From Plantago elongata (lineage: Eukaryota > Streptophyta > Magnoliopsida > Lamiales > Plantaginaceae), in NCBI GenBank assembly GCA_036897095.1, contig JAYMSP010000524.1, positions 1 to 48,521 on the forward strand: 48,521 nucleotides of DNA, in the 5' to 3' direction. Made by a program: the position numbers and the translations under genes. Each line of letters opens with the position of its first letter. Within the stretch, counting starts at the first letter, position 1. The notes under the pieces were generated by a model. That model made no database searches, was not told the DNA's origin, and was given only the letters and a program-made list of their open reading frames with translations. Below, one piece after another: positions 32,801 to 42,426 of the stretch.

Positions 32801-35800
32801 TTGCTATTGGTGCCTTCATCCGGCTCCACATAAATGCACTCCTTAAACTCTCTCCAGATTGCCATCGGAACAGGTGTCCTGTCAAAGTTATAGTACTCAC
32901 CTAGTATGGGTTTAATGGCATTGGTTGCCTCCACAGCATGATAGTGCGGAATAGTGGAGAACAAGTGGTGCACAACGTGAGTATTGTTGATGTTATGTGA
33001 AATTTGGTTCATAATACCAACACCATAGTTCCTGTCAACTGTTGATAAAGCTCCACGTAGCCAATCCCACTCTGATGAATCATATCGAGGCAAGGCAGGA
33101 TGAGTGTGATGCAAGTAGGTGACCATGACAAGCCATATTTTCAACATGACAAAAGGGGCAACATAATGGAGAAGCAGCCAAGGAAATCCTTTTACAGTTG
33201 CCAGGATGTAAAGTGCGTAAGTGAAAGCAAGAATGCCAGCATTTGAGATCCATACTAGAGGGCGCTCCTTATCAGTAAAGATTGGGCTGTAAGGGTTGTA
33301 GTGGGAGGCGAACCTGCCGTAATTGCGGCCATAAAAATTGAAAAGTAGATACCAGTGCCAGAGGAACGTGAATAGGACGACTATCTTTATAGCTCGGCCG
33401 ATTGGATTCTCTAAGTACTTGAAAAATGCTGGAATTTTGGCCTTACGTTTGGGGACATGGACTTCGTCATATTCCATTGATCCGCTGTTAGTGTGGTGTT
33501 TACGGTGACTTATACGCCACGAGAAGTATGGAACACCGAGTAAGGTGTGGAGGATCATGCCAACAGTGTTGTTGAGCCAAACATACTCACTGAATGCATG
33601 GTGACCACATTCGTGGGCAAGAACCCATATAGCAGCAAACACAATTGACTGGCAGACCGAGTAGAGAGGCCACACAAAGTAATAGAGAGCGTGCGGGAGG
33701 AGGTCGAAGTAGTTTGAGGCAACATAGTACAAGGAACATAGGATTGCGAAATCACCAATGACATAGGAAAAGGATTTTAGGACTGATCGCTTGAAGCAAT
33801 GGGGTGGGATTGCTTTCTTTAGATCGCCAATGGTGAATGGAGGATTTGTGTGTGGTAGGACTTTGGCTCGGGTTAATCTAGTCATTGAACTGCAAAAGCT
33901 ATGAATTTTTGTAGGATAACTTTCTGTGATCTGAAATGCAAAAAACACTTGGACTGATATTTAAATAGCAGTAAACAGTTAGTGCAATTTAATATGGATG
34001 GCGATGTGTTAATTTTCTTCGAGTTGATTAGATTGCAATGGATGTGTGGGTGTAGAAGTTTTATGACTTTTCTTTAGGATTGTAATAGATGAAGGGTGTG
34101 GTAAGAAGAATGTATCTATTGACTCATATCTCTAGTCAAGATAAGTGTGAGTTTGATGTAATTATTCAGAAGTTCGGTGAGCATTTCTTATGCTCACTGT
34201 ACTTTTTTCAAGTTGATTATAATATTTGCTGTTTCCGAGAAAATATGGATTGCGATGTGAATCTTGAAATTTGGTCCCTGCACTATGGTCTTTACCTATG
34301 ACTGGTTCCAGTCTTTTTTTTTACATGGTCCATGGGGTTTACTTCATAAATGTGCTGGAATTTTTTAATTTTTTGGCAAGGTGCTGACTGCTGACCTTTC
34401 TTTTTTTTTTGCCTTTTCTTTTTCTTTTTCGTTTCTTTTCTTTTTTTTTTTTCACAAATTTTTGTTCATCTCTCATTTTTCTTGAACATGCAGAAAATTC
34501 TCGGATGAAATATTGCATGATGCATTAACATACAACAGATAGTACAGAAACTTAGAAGTTCCTTAGGGAAGTTTATATTAGATGCTTTAACCGCTAGATG
34601 AGTGCAAATTAGAGGATGTGCCTGACAAATGGTTTGGTAATAGTGTGGTTACTTCTTAATATAAGTTGTGTGTGTGAATTAAGGAATGTGCCTAACACTT
34701 GAGTGCTAGATAGGGTGGTTCTTTGTAATATTTAAAGTGCGTCCAACTCTTAGACTGTTGAAAGTAAAAACAAACTCTTTTCTCTTCCACGTTTTTATTT
34801 ATCTATTTGAATCCTATATAACTCATGTGATATAGTGAACTGCATGGTAGGGACCATGTGCAATAGTGTTTACATGCTATGTGAGATGATGTTCATGCAT
34901 TTACGCCCCTAGCCATTTATATGTTAACCTGATAAGCTCTTACTAAGCAGATCCTAAATTTATGCTCTAGGTGTTCCACTGAATGATGTTAGAAAACTGA
35001 AACTAGAAATGTGCTCCCCTTTACGCCTTAATTTCTCATTGTATATTTATGTTGCTCGAAATTTAATGTTTTCACTTGCTTGCATTTGCTGCTATATATG
35101 TTCCATGTTTATTTCCATCGCACAAGTTCTTTGTAATAAGGCTAATTTCAACACTGATACAACTATGACAACGAAGTGCAGCTCAGTTTGTAAGCCGCTT
35201 CCCCTCCAACCAATAGGTTGGGGTTCGAGTCACCTTTAGCTGTTTCAAAAAAATAAAAATAAAACTCTGATACAACTATAGAAGGTCATTAATCGCTTCA
35301 TTTTAGTATATTATGCCTTAAGCTTCCAGAGAAAACACCTTATATTCTGCTTCCTTGGTCGATAGTGAGACCAATCTTGCTTTATACTACATGCAGTAGG
35401 ACTAGGACCTTAATAACAAAACATAACCTGATATAGACCTTTGATCCTCCGAATCAACTCCTAATAAATCAGCACCTATAAAGCTACTATATGAAAAATC
35501 TTTTTATTGTGGTTCCCCATAATTAGTGATTACTATTTCGTTGTGATGAATATCTAGTTGGAGCGATCCTTACTGTGAGGGGCAAATGATGAGTAGAAAT
35601 ATTACTGGTGGACTGGCCCACCTGATCCGAGCAGGATGGGTCTGGACCTGAGTATAAGTGCCTAAAAAAGCAACACATGGATGAATTAGATGGTTATTTA
35701 GTAGTATATTTTATCATGTCACCAACCTCTGTCCTCTTTACAAGTACCGGGCATAGAATCAGTTAAATCATTACCAAGTGCTCCATGAGAAACAACAGAG

Positions 35801-37529
35801 TGCACAAATGACCATTTTCAAGATACAAAAGATTCATAGCATTTTACACTTTTCCATCACAAAGTAGCGTATCAAATGAAGAAAATAACTACAGTAGTAA
35901 TTCAGCTTCACAAACAAGCAACAAAGAAACTTGGCCAAGAATGATACGGCAATTTTATTTATCCAAAGCCGAATCTATAGCTCTTTGTTGAACCAATAGA
36001 CACCCTTGCTATCGGTGCCTTCGTCAGGCTCCACCACATAGATGCACTCCTTAAACTCTCTCCAGATTGCCTTCACAATAGGTGTCCTGTCAAAGTTAGT
36101 ACTCACCTAGTATAATGGCATTCGTTGCCTCCATAGCATGATAGTGAGGAATGTTGGGGAACAAGTGGTGCAGAACGTGAGTATTGTTGATGTTATGCGA
36201 AATTTGGTTAATGATATCGACACCATAGTCCCTGTCAACTGTTGATAAAGCCCCACGTAGCCAATCCCACTCTGATGAATCGTAGCGAGGCAAGGTGGGA
36301 TGAGTGGGATGCAAGAAGGTGACCATGGCAAGCCATATTTTGAGCATGACAAAAGGGGCAACATATGGAATAGCAGCCAAGGAAATCCTTTTACCGTTGT
36401 CAGGATGTATAGTGCATAACTGAAAGCAAGAATGCCGGCATTTGAGATCCAGACTAGAGGGTGCTCCTTATCAGTAAAGATTGGGCTGTAAGGGTTGAAG
36501 TGTGAGGTGAACCTGCCGTAATTGCGACATAGAAGTTAAAAAGTAGATGCCAGTGCCAGCCAGATGTAAATGTGACGAGGATCTTGAGACATCGGCCGAT
36601 TGGATTCTCTAAGTACTTGAAAATGCTTTCCCTGTCTTGAAGCTATAAAAGACTCTTGCTTCAAATAGCATGGTCAATTTGAACACTCAAGCAAATGACT
36701 TTACATAGGGTTAATTGCATACATGTCCTGTAACTTCAAAATTTTGGCAAGGTGCTCACCTTCTGTTTCATTTTATTTTCACAAACTTTTGTATTTTTGC
36801 TCATCTTTCATTTTTCTGGAACATGCAGAAAATTCTTGAATGGTATTGCATTAAAATTTCAACAAAGACTACAGAAATTGCGAAAGTTGGTTAGAGAAGA
36901 ACTTATGTTAGATGCTCTTAACTGCGATAATAATTTAAATTGGAATATTATTGCTTAAGAAAATTCATATTTGATCTACTATGACGTAACTCCACCAAAA
37001 GATCGAGGCAAGGCATTTGCATTTTGCCCTGCCCGTGAGATTATTACTGAATAGAACTTGTCTTTCTTTGTTCTTGTACAGGGAAAACATCCGAATGTCT
37101 TTTATTGGTGATACAGCCAAATTCCCTAAACGGTTACAGGACTTGGTAGCCCATGCAATGCGAAGTACAGAAACTAATTCAGGACTTCACCTAATTGTGG
37201 CTGTTAATTATAGTGGTCAGGATGATATTGTGCAGGCTTGCAAAAAAATATCCATCAAAGTAAAAGATGGCGTTATTGAACCGAGTGAAATCAACGAGGT
37301 CTTAGTTGAAAAGGAACTGGAAACATATTGTAGTGATTATCCCTCTCCTGATCTGTTAATACGGACAAGTGGTGAGCATAGGATCAGCAATTTTTTGTTA
37401 TGGCAGCTAGCTTATACAGAAATGTATTTTTCTGATTCCCTGTGGCCTGATTTTGGAGAAGATGAGTTTCTGGAGGCCTTGTGTTCATTTCAGAAGAGAC
37501 AGAGGCGTTATGGAGGCCAAGCTCCTTGA
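29812..37529 (+). CDS. cis-prenyltransferase (UPPS/DHDDS-like family), three exons, 281 aa, likely plastid-targeted
   Basis: Exons 29812-30141, 30396-30463 and 37082-37529 join in phase with GT-AG introns. The enzyme would condense isopentenyl diphosphate onto an allylic diphosphate with cis geometry, giving polyprenyl or short cis-prenyl diphosphates. Residues 51-63 are [13 protein letters not shown], with catalytic Asp57. FAFSSDNW is at 99-106, [18 protein letters not shown] near 224-241, and the C-terminus is QRRYGG-like. The first about 45 residues are rich in Ser, Thr, Arg and Lys with few acidic residues, like a transit peptide. In the motif after GLP the usual Gly-His is Gly-Tyr (Tyr74), which may affect activity. 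Intron 2 (30464-37081, 6.6 kb) is swollen by a tandem duplication carrying a desaturase gene and its pseudocopy on the opposite strand. Confidence 0.9.
30600..31076 (+). repeat. Intron segment duplicated at 34925-35700 (unit A)
   Basis: 'gataagctcttactaag', 'gtgctcccctttacgcctta' and 'gttgctcgaaatttgatgtt' recur in order at 34930-35070. 'gtgcctaaaagagcaa-acatggatga' recurs at 35660-35680. This places a tandem duplication inside intron 2. Confidence 0.8.
31077..31210. mobile_element. Stowaway MITE (134 bp) with TA target duplication
   Basis: It begins CTCCCTCCGTCCCTTT and ends AACGGAGGAG, the Stowaway terminal inverted repeats. TA flanks both sides (31075-31076 and 31211-31212). It sits within the host intron. 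Confidence 0.85.
31236..31680. repeat. Dispersed repeat with GATCGGAGC-type motifs, copy 2
   Basis: The order matches 2690-3130: 'aaaggacaaaagtcaaac', a pyrimidine/AT tract, then ggagctt/ggaagctcc words at 31585-31660. It interrupts unit A of the intron duplication. Confidence 0.5.
32770..33885 (-). CDS. FAD2-like membrane fatty-acid desaturase, intact, nested antisense in cis-prenyltransferase intron 2
   Basis: This single exon encodes 371 aa and is a close paralogue of the gene at 20099-21223. Histidine boxes are HECGHH (91-96), HRKHH (127-131) and HVVHH (303-307). It shares the [17 protein letters not shown] start and a C-terminus ending WFNKEL. It differs from copy 1 by being three residues shorter before the third box ([11 protein letters not shown]) and by scattered substitutions. 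The ATG at 33885 is chosen over the one at 33948 because TATTTAAATA lies at 33958-33967. Both copies lack HVAHH. The 3' flank (32540-32600) and 5' flank (34330-34560) match those of the other copies. It probably makes an unusual fatty acid in the ER; regiospecificity cannot be read from sequence. Confidence 0.92.
   Translation of the reverse strand: MTRLTRAKVLPHTNPPFTIGDLKKAIPPHCFKRSVLKSFSYVIGDFAILCSLYYVASNYFDLLPHALYYFVWPLYSVCQSIVFAAIWVLAHECGHHAFSEYVWLNNTVGMILHTLLGVPYFSWRISHRKHHTNSGSMEYDEVHVPKRKAKIPAFFKYLENPIGRAIKIVVLFTFLWHWYLLFNFYGRNYGRFASHYNPYSPIFTDKERPLVWISNAGILAFTYALYILATVKGFPWLLLHYVAPFVMLKIWLVMVTYLHHTHPALPRYDSSEWDWLRGALSTVDRNYGVGIMNQISHNINNTHVVHHLFSTIPHYHAVEATNAIKPILGEYYNFDRTPVPMAIWREFKECIYVEPDEGTNSKGVYWFNKEL
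33958..33967 (-). promoter_or_regulatory. TATA box of the nested FAD2-like gene, copy 2
   Basis: TATTTAAATA lies 73 bp upstream of the chosen ATG, equivalent to the box at 21294-21303. Confidence 0.6.
35167..35266 (+). mobile_element. tRNA-derived SINE with 13-bp target duplication
   Basis: Pol III box A-like (agctcagtttgtaagc) and box B (ggttcgagtcacc, about 35222-35234) are followed by an A-rich tail (aaaaaaataaaaataaaa). The element is bounded by identical copies of ctgatacaactat at 35154-35166 and 35267-35279. It is about 100 bp long and lies in unit B of the intron duplication. Confidence 0.8.
35335..35580 (-). pseudogene. Ty1/Copia RNase H fragment, paralogue of 19471-19745
   Basis: On the minus strand a frame gives [12 protein letters not shown] after a one-base deletion relative to the RUS-intron copy. 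The following 150 bp align with the flank of that copy. It stands about 395 bp beyond the desaturase pseudogene stop, mirroring the first cassette. Confidence 0.7.
35975..36628 (-). pseudogene. FAD2-like desaturase pseudogene, 5' half deleted
   Basis: The C-terminal half is clear: HVLHH followed by [17 protein letters not shown], then IYV-EPDEGT and an ending of FNKEL-stop at 35975. There are small deletions, including 2 bp before the 'gtactcacc' stretch near 36098 and 6 bp at about 36112. The reading frame is broken. Homology stops after the [10 protein letters not shown] region. There the sequence jumps straight into the 5' flank ('gctttccctgtcttgaagct', as at 21500-21520), so the first two histidine boxes, the start codon and the TATA box are missing. 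Confidence 0.9.
36630..36880 (-). repeat. 5' flank of the FAD2-like cassette, unit B
   Basis: 'ttttggcaaggtgctcacct' and 'catctttcatttttc-ggaacatgcagaaaattct' match 34360-34500 and, less closely, 21625-21710. The 68-codon frame at 36752-36958 is non-coding flank. Confidence 0.75.
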
Positions 37530-38400
37530 ATTAATGCTTTGTTTCGGTCATGATGTAGCTGGGGTGTGAAACAGAACACCTGCAGATGCTGGATTGATAA
37601 CATAACAGGTATGCCTGCACTTTTCAAGTACTTGGTGTTGTAGAAGATGCAAACAAGAATTAAAAAATAAAAAAGTAACTCGTTCAACTTAACTCATTGT
37701 CCTAAGGGATTATTCGTTTCCTTTCGGATAGCCTCCCTGTATTAAATGCACTTCCCTTATTACTTTAAATGCAATTTTTACAACAATTAGTTGAAGATAT
37801 TTCAGTACCTGATACAACATCATCATGATGCTAAACCTTAGCTTGCCTTTTCTTAAATATTAGGGCAAAATGGGGCACATTCATGTCCCTTTGAATGTCT
37901 AATGGAGTTATATTTAGCGACTGGAGTCATTAGAAGAAGGTATTATCTTTGTTGCCTATGTATATATACGGTGGCACTGATGTTGTGAAGCTGCACTAAC
38001 TGATGTATTGATTTGGATACAGCGGTACATGTTTGTATGATTCCGCCTATCCAGATTTGAAATGAGTCGACGACCAGTATGTATATAAAAAGATTGGAGG
38101 TTATCAGCTTTAGCGGCCTCATGCTTCAGAGCGGTACTTGAAGAAGAGCGACTGAGCGAGTGTCCCTAAAACGATGGGAAAGAGTGTTGATGGTGCAACT
38201 GCAACAACTTGAATTTCTTATATGGTGAAATGCATATAAATGAAGGTGGTCGACTGGTCGCAGCCCTTAAATGTTAGTCTACACAAGGAAGCAACCCACT
38301 TCATCTTATATGTAAAGCTACCTCAGGGAAGAAAACAATGTTACGTGTGTTTTTGGCTTTTGTAATAGGCAGCATATATTTTGCGGTTCAATTTTGATAC
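37530..38400. other. cis-prenyltransferase 3' flank
   Basis: Presumed 3' untranslated and downstream DNA; no second gene seen. Confidence 0.4.
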
Positions 38401-38409
38401 CATCACTTT

Positions 38410-38710
38410 TCATACTATTCATTCCTAAAAAACTTCATACATTAAGATTAATATTAACGTAAAAACTTCATACATTATAATTATTATTAACGTGTATCTG
38501 TAAAAAGTTAAATTAAAGTAATTATAGAATATAGAAAATGTCGGGAAAATCGGAAAAGTATACTTAATGTCAAAATGTATAATTTAAATGTAAAGTTAAG
38601 ATTGTTTTTTATTTGTTGAATGTAGGGTAACTTTTTTTTAGCAATGTATATAGTTCTGCGTTACGGTTAAAAATGTCAAATGTATGAAATTTTGGAGGAT
38701 AGAAGGACTA
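38410..38710. mobile_element. Decayed Stowaway-related MITE
   Basis: 'gtataatttaaatgtaaagtt' and 'agattgtttttta-tttgttgaatg-aggg' correspond in order to 41298-41350 of the better Stowaway copy. The ends are badly eroded (ttcattcctaaaaaacttcat and ttggaggatagaagga). Confidence 0.45.
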
Positions 38711-38729
38711 ACAATTTTAACACTTATCT

Positions 38730-39780
38730 TTGTGTAATATGAAATTTCCTTTTAAAAGATTTTCTGACTATTTTGAAATGTGGACTGAAAGATCAACAAA
38801 AAGATGTAAAGTTTCGTTTAACATTTCGTTCGAAGTTTCTTGTGAAAACTGTAACACTTTCAGAAACCCTAAAATGTAGTTATGATGCAGTTTAATAAAG
38901 AATGCAATGTAGAAAGCTGTAAAATGACACATGCAGTTTACAGTTGTTCGGTCACAACGGATCTACGTCCACTCCCCAAACCTTTACTTTGGGGTGATTT
39001 TTGATAGACACTTTACAACCTGCAAGCACTTAAGAACAAAAACCCTTGTCCTTCACTCTTGCCCCGTCTAAGCTATTTCCACCTAGACGAAGTGACTTGT
39101 GCTAAGAAGCAATCCTAACTTCTTTATCATACGCTAACAAGATCTTAGAACTCTTGAATTACAAGATAGGCAAATGAAACACCTCACTTGACTCAGAAAC
39201 AATAAAGCAAACAAGCTTTTGAAAGCTGAGTATGTAAGTAAAGGTGACTGCTAAAGAACACTTGCTCAACACTTTTCTTGCTCTTTGAATCGTACTTGTA
39301 TTGTATTGGGGATTGTCATTGTATTTGTACTTGTATTTGTACTACTGAGATTGTCATTGTGTTGGGGATGTCGTAATTATTGTATCGGAATTTTAGACGC
39401 TCTGTTTTATACTACATATATTATTAATTACTTGTGGATTAAAGTAGGATTCGTCTTGGCGTGAGCCCATCTCACGATAGACAGTTGGTTGTGCCAAAGT
39501 GATATTGTTTTGGGGCATAACAATTACAGAAAACCTTCTCAACATCACCGATCTATACCATAATGCAATCACTTCTTCTATACTATAGTTGCTAAGATAA
39601 TGTTACTAGAAATATTTATTTTTGGCAAAATAGGTCATAAATGTACTTCAAGCATATATAGAAAATTTACTGTAAATACTGAACATACTTAACTACACAC
39701 GTATTAAGCTAAAGCTAGCAAATTACAAATGGTTGTGAACAAATATTTCAAAAGTTAACTTCAAGACGGATACACTAGTA
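38730..39780. other. Intergenic DNA, short repeats at 39290-39375
   Basis: No gene recognised. A cluster of 'tgtatttgtact' and 'gattgtcattgt' words occurs at 39290-39375. 38960-39200 has the look of an old LTR but no termini were found. Confidence 0.3.
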
Positions 39781-39797
39781 TAATTTTACATGATTGA

Positions 39798-40976
39798 TCA
39801 ATGCATATTAATCTTTCTTCTAAATATTCTGGCTATAACTCCATCTGTAAATGTGAAGTAAACATACCTCCAACTTTGTTTGAACACCAGAAGTACAATC
39901 ACACCCCAAAATCCCGTTGCAAATCCACTTGTTATTATCCCGTAGAGCCATATTTTATCGACTTTGTCCTCATCACCGTATGCAACATGAATTTCAACAT
40001 TCGGAGCATTTGATTCTTTGTCATCGTGGCATTTCATTACTAGAGGAAGTCCACAAAGACCAAAATTACCTTCGTAAATTGAAGGGTCTTCAAGAGTTTG
40101 CAATTGACGCCCTGTTGGAATTTCTCCTGTCAATTTGTTGTGTGACAAATTCAGATGACTTAAAGAAGTCAAATTTGATAAGCTCACTGGAATGTTGCCG
40201 AATAGATCATTGTTTGAGAGATCAAGAGCTTCCAACGCCTTCATGTCTCCAATTTGTCCTGGAATGTTTCCTTCTAAATGATTATGTGACAAGTTGAGAG
40301 AAAGCAAGGCAATAAGCTTGGTCAGCTCCTGAGGAATTTGACCGGTAAAATCATTCTCAGAGAGATCCATGTTTACCACATATTGCAAGTTCATCAAGTA
40401 TTGACGTGGAACTCCTTTCATAACCTCTTCCAAACCATATCCTATTGTGAAAGAATCATCTGTGGAGTCGTACAGCTCCATGCCAGAGAAGTTTCCAAAG
40501 CAACGTGGAATATATCCCGCCAACTTATTATTCGCGAGATTCAATATTTGTAGCCGAGGAAGGTGGCAAAGATCGAGAGGGATTGTGCCATACAATTTAT
40601 TACTCTTTAGCCTAAGAACTTTCAAATTCAACAAATCATTTCCAACCCAATTTGGCAAATTTCCTGAAATTGAGTTATCTCCAAAATCTAGAACACGCAA
40701 TGCAGTGCAGTTTCTCAGACTCAAAGGAAATTCTCCTCTAAAATTGTTGTTGTTCAATTGTAGCCATTCCAACGAGTAAGCTTCACCAATAGAGTTTGGA
40801 ATAATACCAGAAAGTCGATTCGATGATACTATCAATATAGTGAGACTGGTCAACTTTGCAAAAAAATCGGGAAGATGCCCTGAAAAATTATAGAAGGAAC
40901 TCTTCATGTAAATAAAGTTGTTTGACAGTTCTACTTGTAATAAATTTACCCAACATTTTGGTAAATTACATGATAA
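39798..40976 (-). pseudogene. LRR receptor-like protein (RLP/EIX-like), C-terminal part
   Basis: About nine leucine-rich repeats of the plant extracellular type (LxxLxLSxNxLxGxIP) run from residue 20 of the open part. An island of about 35 residues sits after the fifth (near ELYDSTDDSF). The typical RLP end follows: NLTSLSHLNLSHNKLTGEIP, a cap with NFGLCGLPL, an acidic spacer and one membrane segment (IWLYGIITSGFATGFWGVIV). The short cytoplasmic tail has no kinase. Such proteins perceive microbial or developmental ligands with SOBIR1-type partners. Upstream the LRR frame (LPKCWVNLLQVELSNN) runs into a TGA at 40977-40979, which breaks another LRR. The N-terminal repeats and signal peptide are missing, except for two LRRs at 44088-44231. 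It could be a pseudogene or have a long intron. Confidence 0.75.
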
Positions 40977-41184
40977 TCAGTTGTTGGGGAGAACTAGAAA
41001 CCCAAAAAATATGCATTTTACATAGTAAATCAAGGAGCGGTCCCTCTATTTTGTATGTGCTAGTTGTGCCTTGAGATAAGACATGTTCGTGTTTCAATGA
41101 TATGGAAGGAACTTGTTATGCATAACATGGCAACTCTTACAGCTCGTTTTATTCTTTGGTTAGCATTGAAAGGACTATTGGTTA

Positions 41185-41429
41185 CTCCCTCCGTTTCGGA
41201 GAACTTCATACAAGAATTGGTGCGTAGTTTTATGCAAAAAGTTAAAATAATGATAAAAAAATGAAGAAAGTGGAAAAATTTTATTTTTCGTCACAAAAAG
41301 TGTAATTTATGTATAAAGTTGAGATTGTTTATTATTTGTTAGTGGTGGGGAGCTTCATTTTTGAGTAATGTATGAAGTTCTATGAGACGGATAAAAATGA
41401 GAAATGTATGAAGTTCTTCGAACGGGGTG
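41185..41429. mobile_element. Stowaway MITE (about 245 bp)
   Basis: It starts CTCCCTCCGTTTCGGAG after TA at 41183-41184. It ends near gaacggggtg followed by TA. The right terminal repeat is eroded. Confidence 0.7.
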
Positions 41430-42240
41430 TACTATATAAGGATAGAATGCTACATTTTCGACAATGGATTTGATCTTATGTGCATGTTATATTAACTGGT
41501 TTTAGAAACTATAAGCAATTTATTCTTCGTTTTGTCCCGTTGTCCGTGATGCTTGGCTTGCTCTTCTCCGCTGGTTTGGAAAGCAAAGGAGCTGTAGTGT
41601 TTGGAATTGTGAAATTTTGGTGATGTGTCATGATGTCAAGAGAAAGGTTGATGATATAAGGTTCTTTAAAGTCCTTGTATCTATGAGTTTATTAATTCAT
41701 GCAATTCCTTTAGAATCTAATCCACGCATTTTTCAGTCTATTGTTAATGTTCAAATTTGTTGTGGGATGTTGTGCTTGTGGGTCGATATTTACATGACAA
41801 GAAGTAGTTGTGAACAAGCCTGTGGGCAATGTGCCATGCTAGACATGCTTATCATGTTTATAAGTTAAGCACATAGCTTTTTTTCTTTCCTTTATTCATT
41901 GGTCATGTTAAACGTAGTAAATTTTTTACTATATACATAACTTCTTGACATATTGAAAAATATCGTTCTAAGTTATATAAATAAAGAATTAATTCTTTTT
42001 TTTTTGTAAGATCTCTGAAGTTATAGCATATTCGTAAATATACACTTATACGAACTACGGTATCATAATCCAACAAAAATACCATTATTGTCGTACAATC
42101 ATTAACCATATTTTACCAGTGATGATGAATCTAAGATGTTCATATTGTTTAATTCATATTTGCAGACACTATGTATTATTCAATTGCAGTGGTGTATTTG
42201 AATTAAATAAATTTAAACTGAATAATTTAAAAAGAAAAAA
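41430..42240. other. Intergenic DNA, no gene
   Basis: Nothing recognised. The frame at 41617-41868 has no family resemblance. Confidence 0.35.
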
Positions 42241-42426
42241 CTCAAAGTAACAAAAACTAATATGGCAATCGTCACGGCTGCCAACCATGGTTGTGGCTAC
42301 CACACCATGCGTTCGACAAAATTCTGGCAGCTGTGTGACTGCCCACACGAGGCATCTGGGCAGCCTTGCGACAACAAGAATGCTTCGAAGGTTGTCAGAT
42401 GAAGCTTATGTCATCCAAGAACAACT

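Noticed and set aside
35178-35234. A tRNA gene
   Set aside because: Box A and B are present, but there is no cloverleaf, and the A-rich tail and target duplication show a SINE.
39917-40779. Plus-strand frames over the LRR region
   Set aside because: They are antisense to the LRR coding sequence; their length is caused by the repeat codon pattern.
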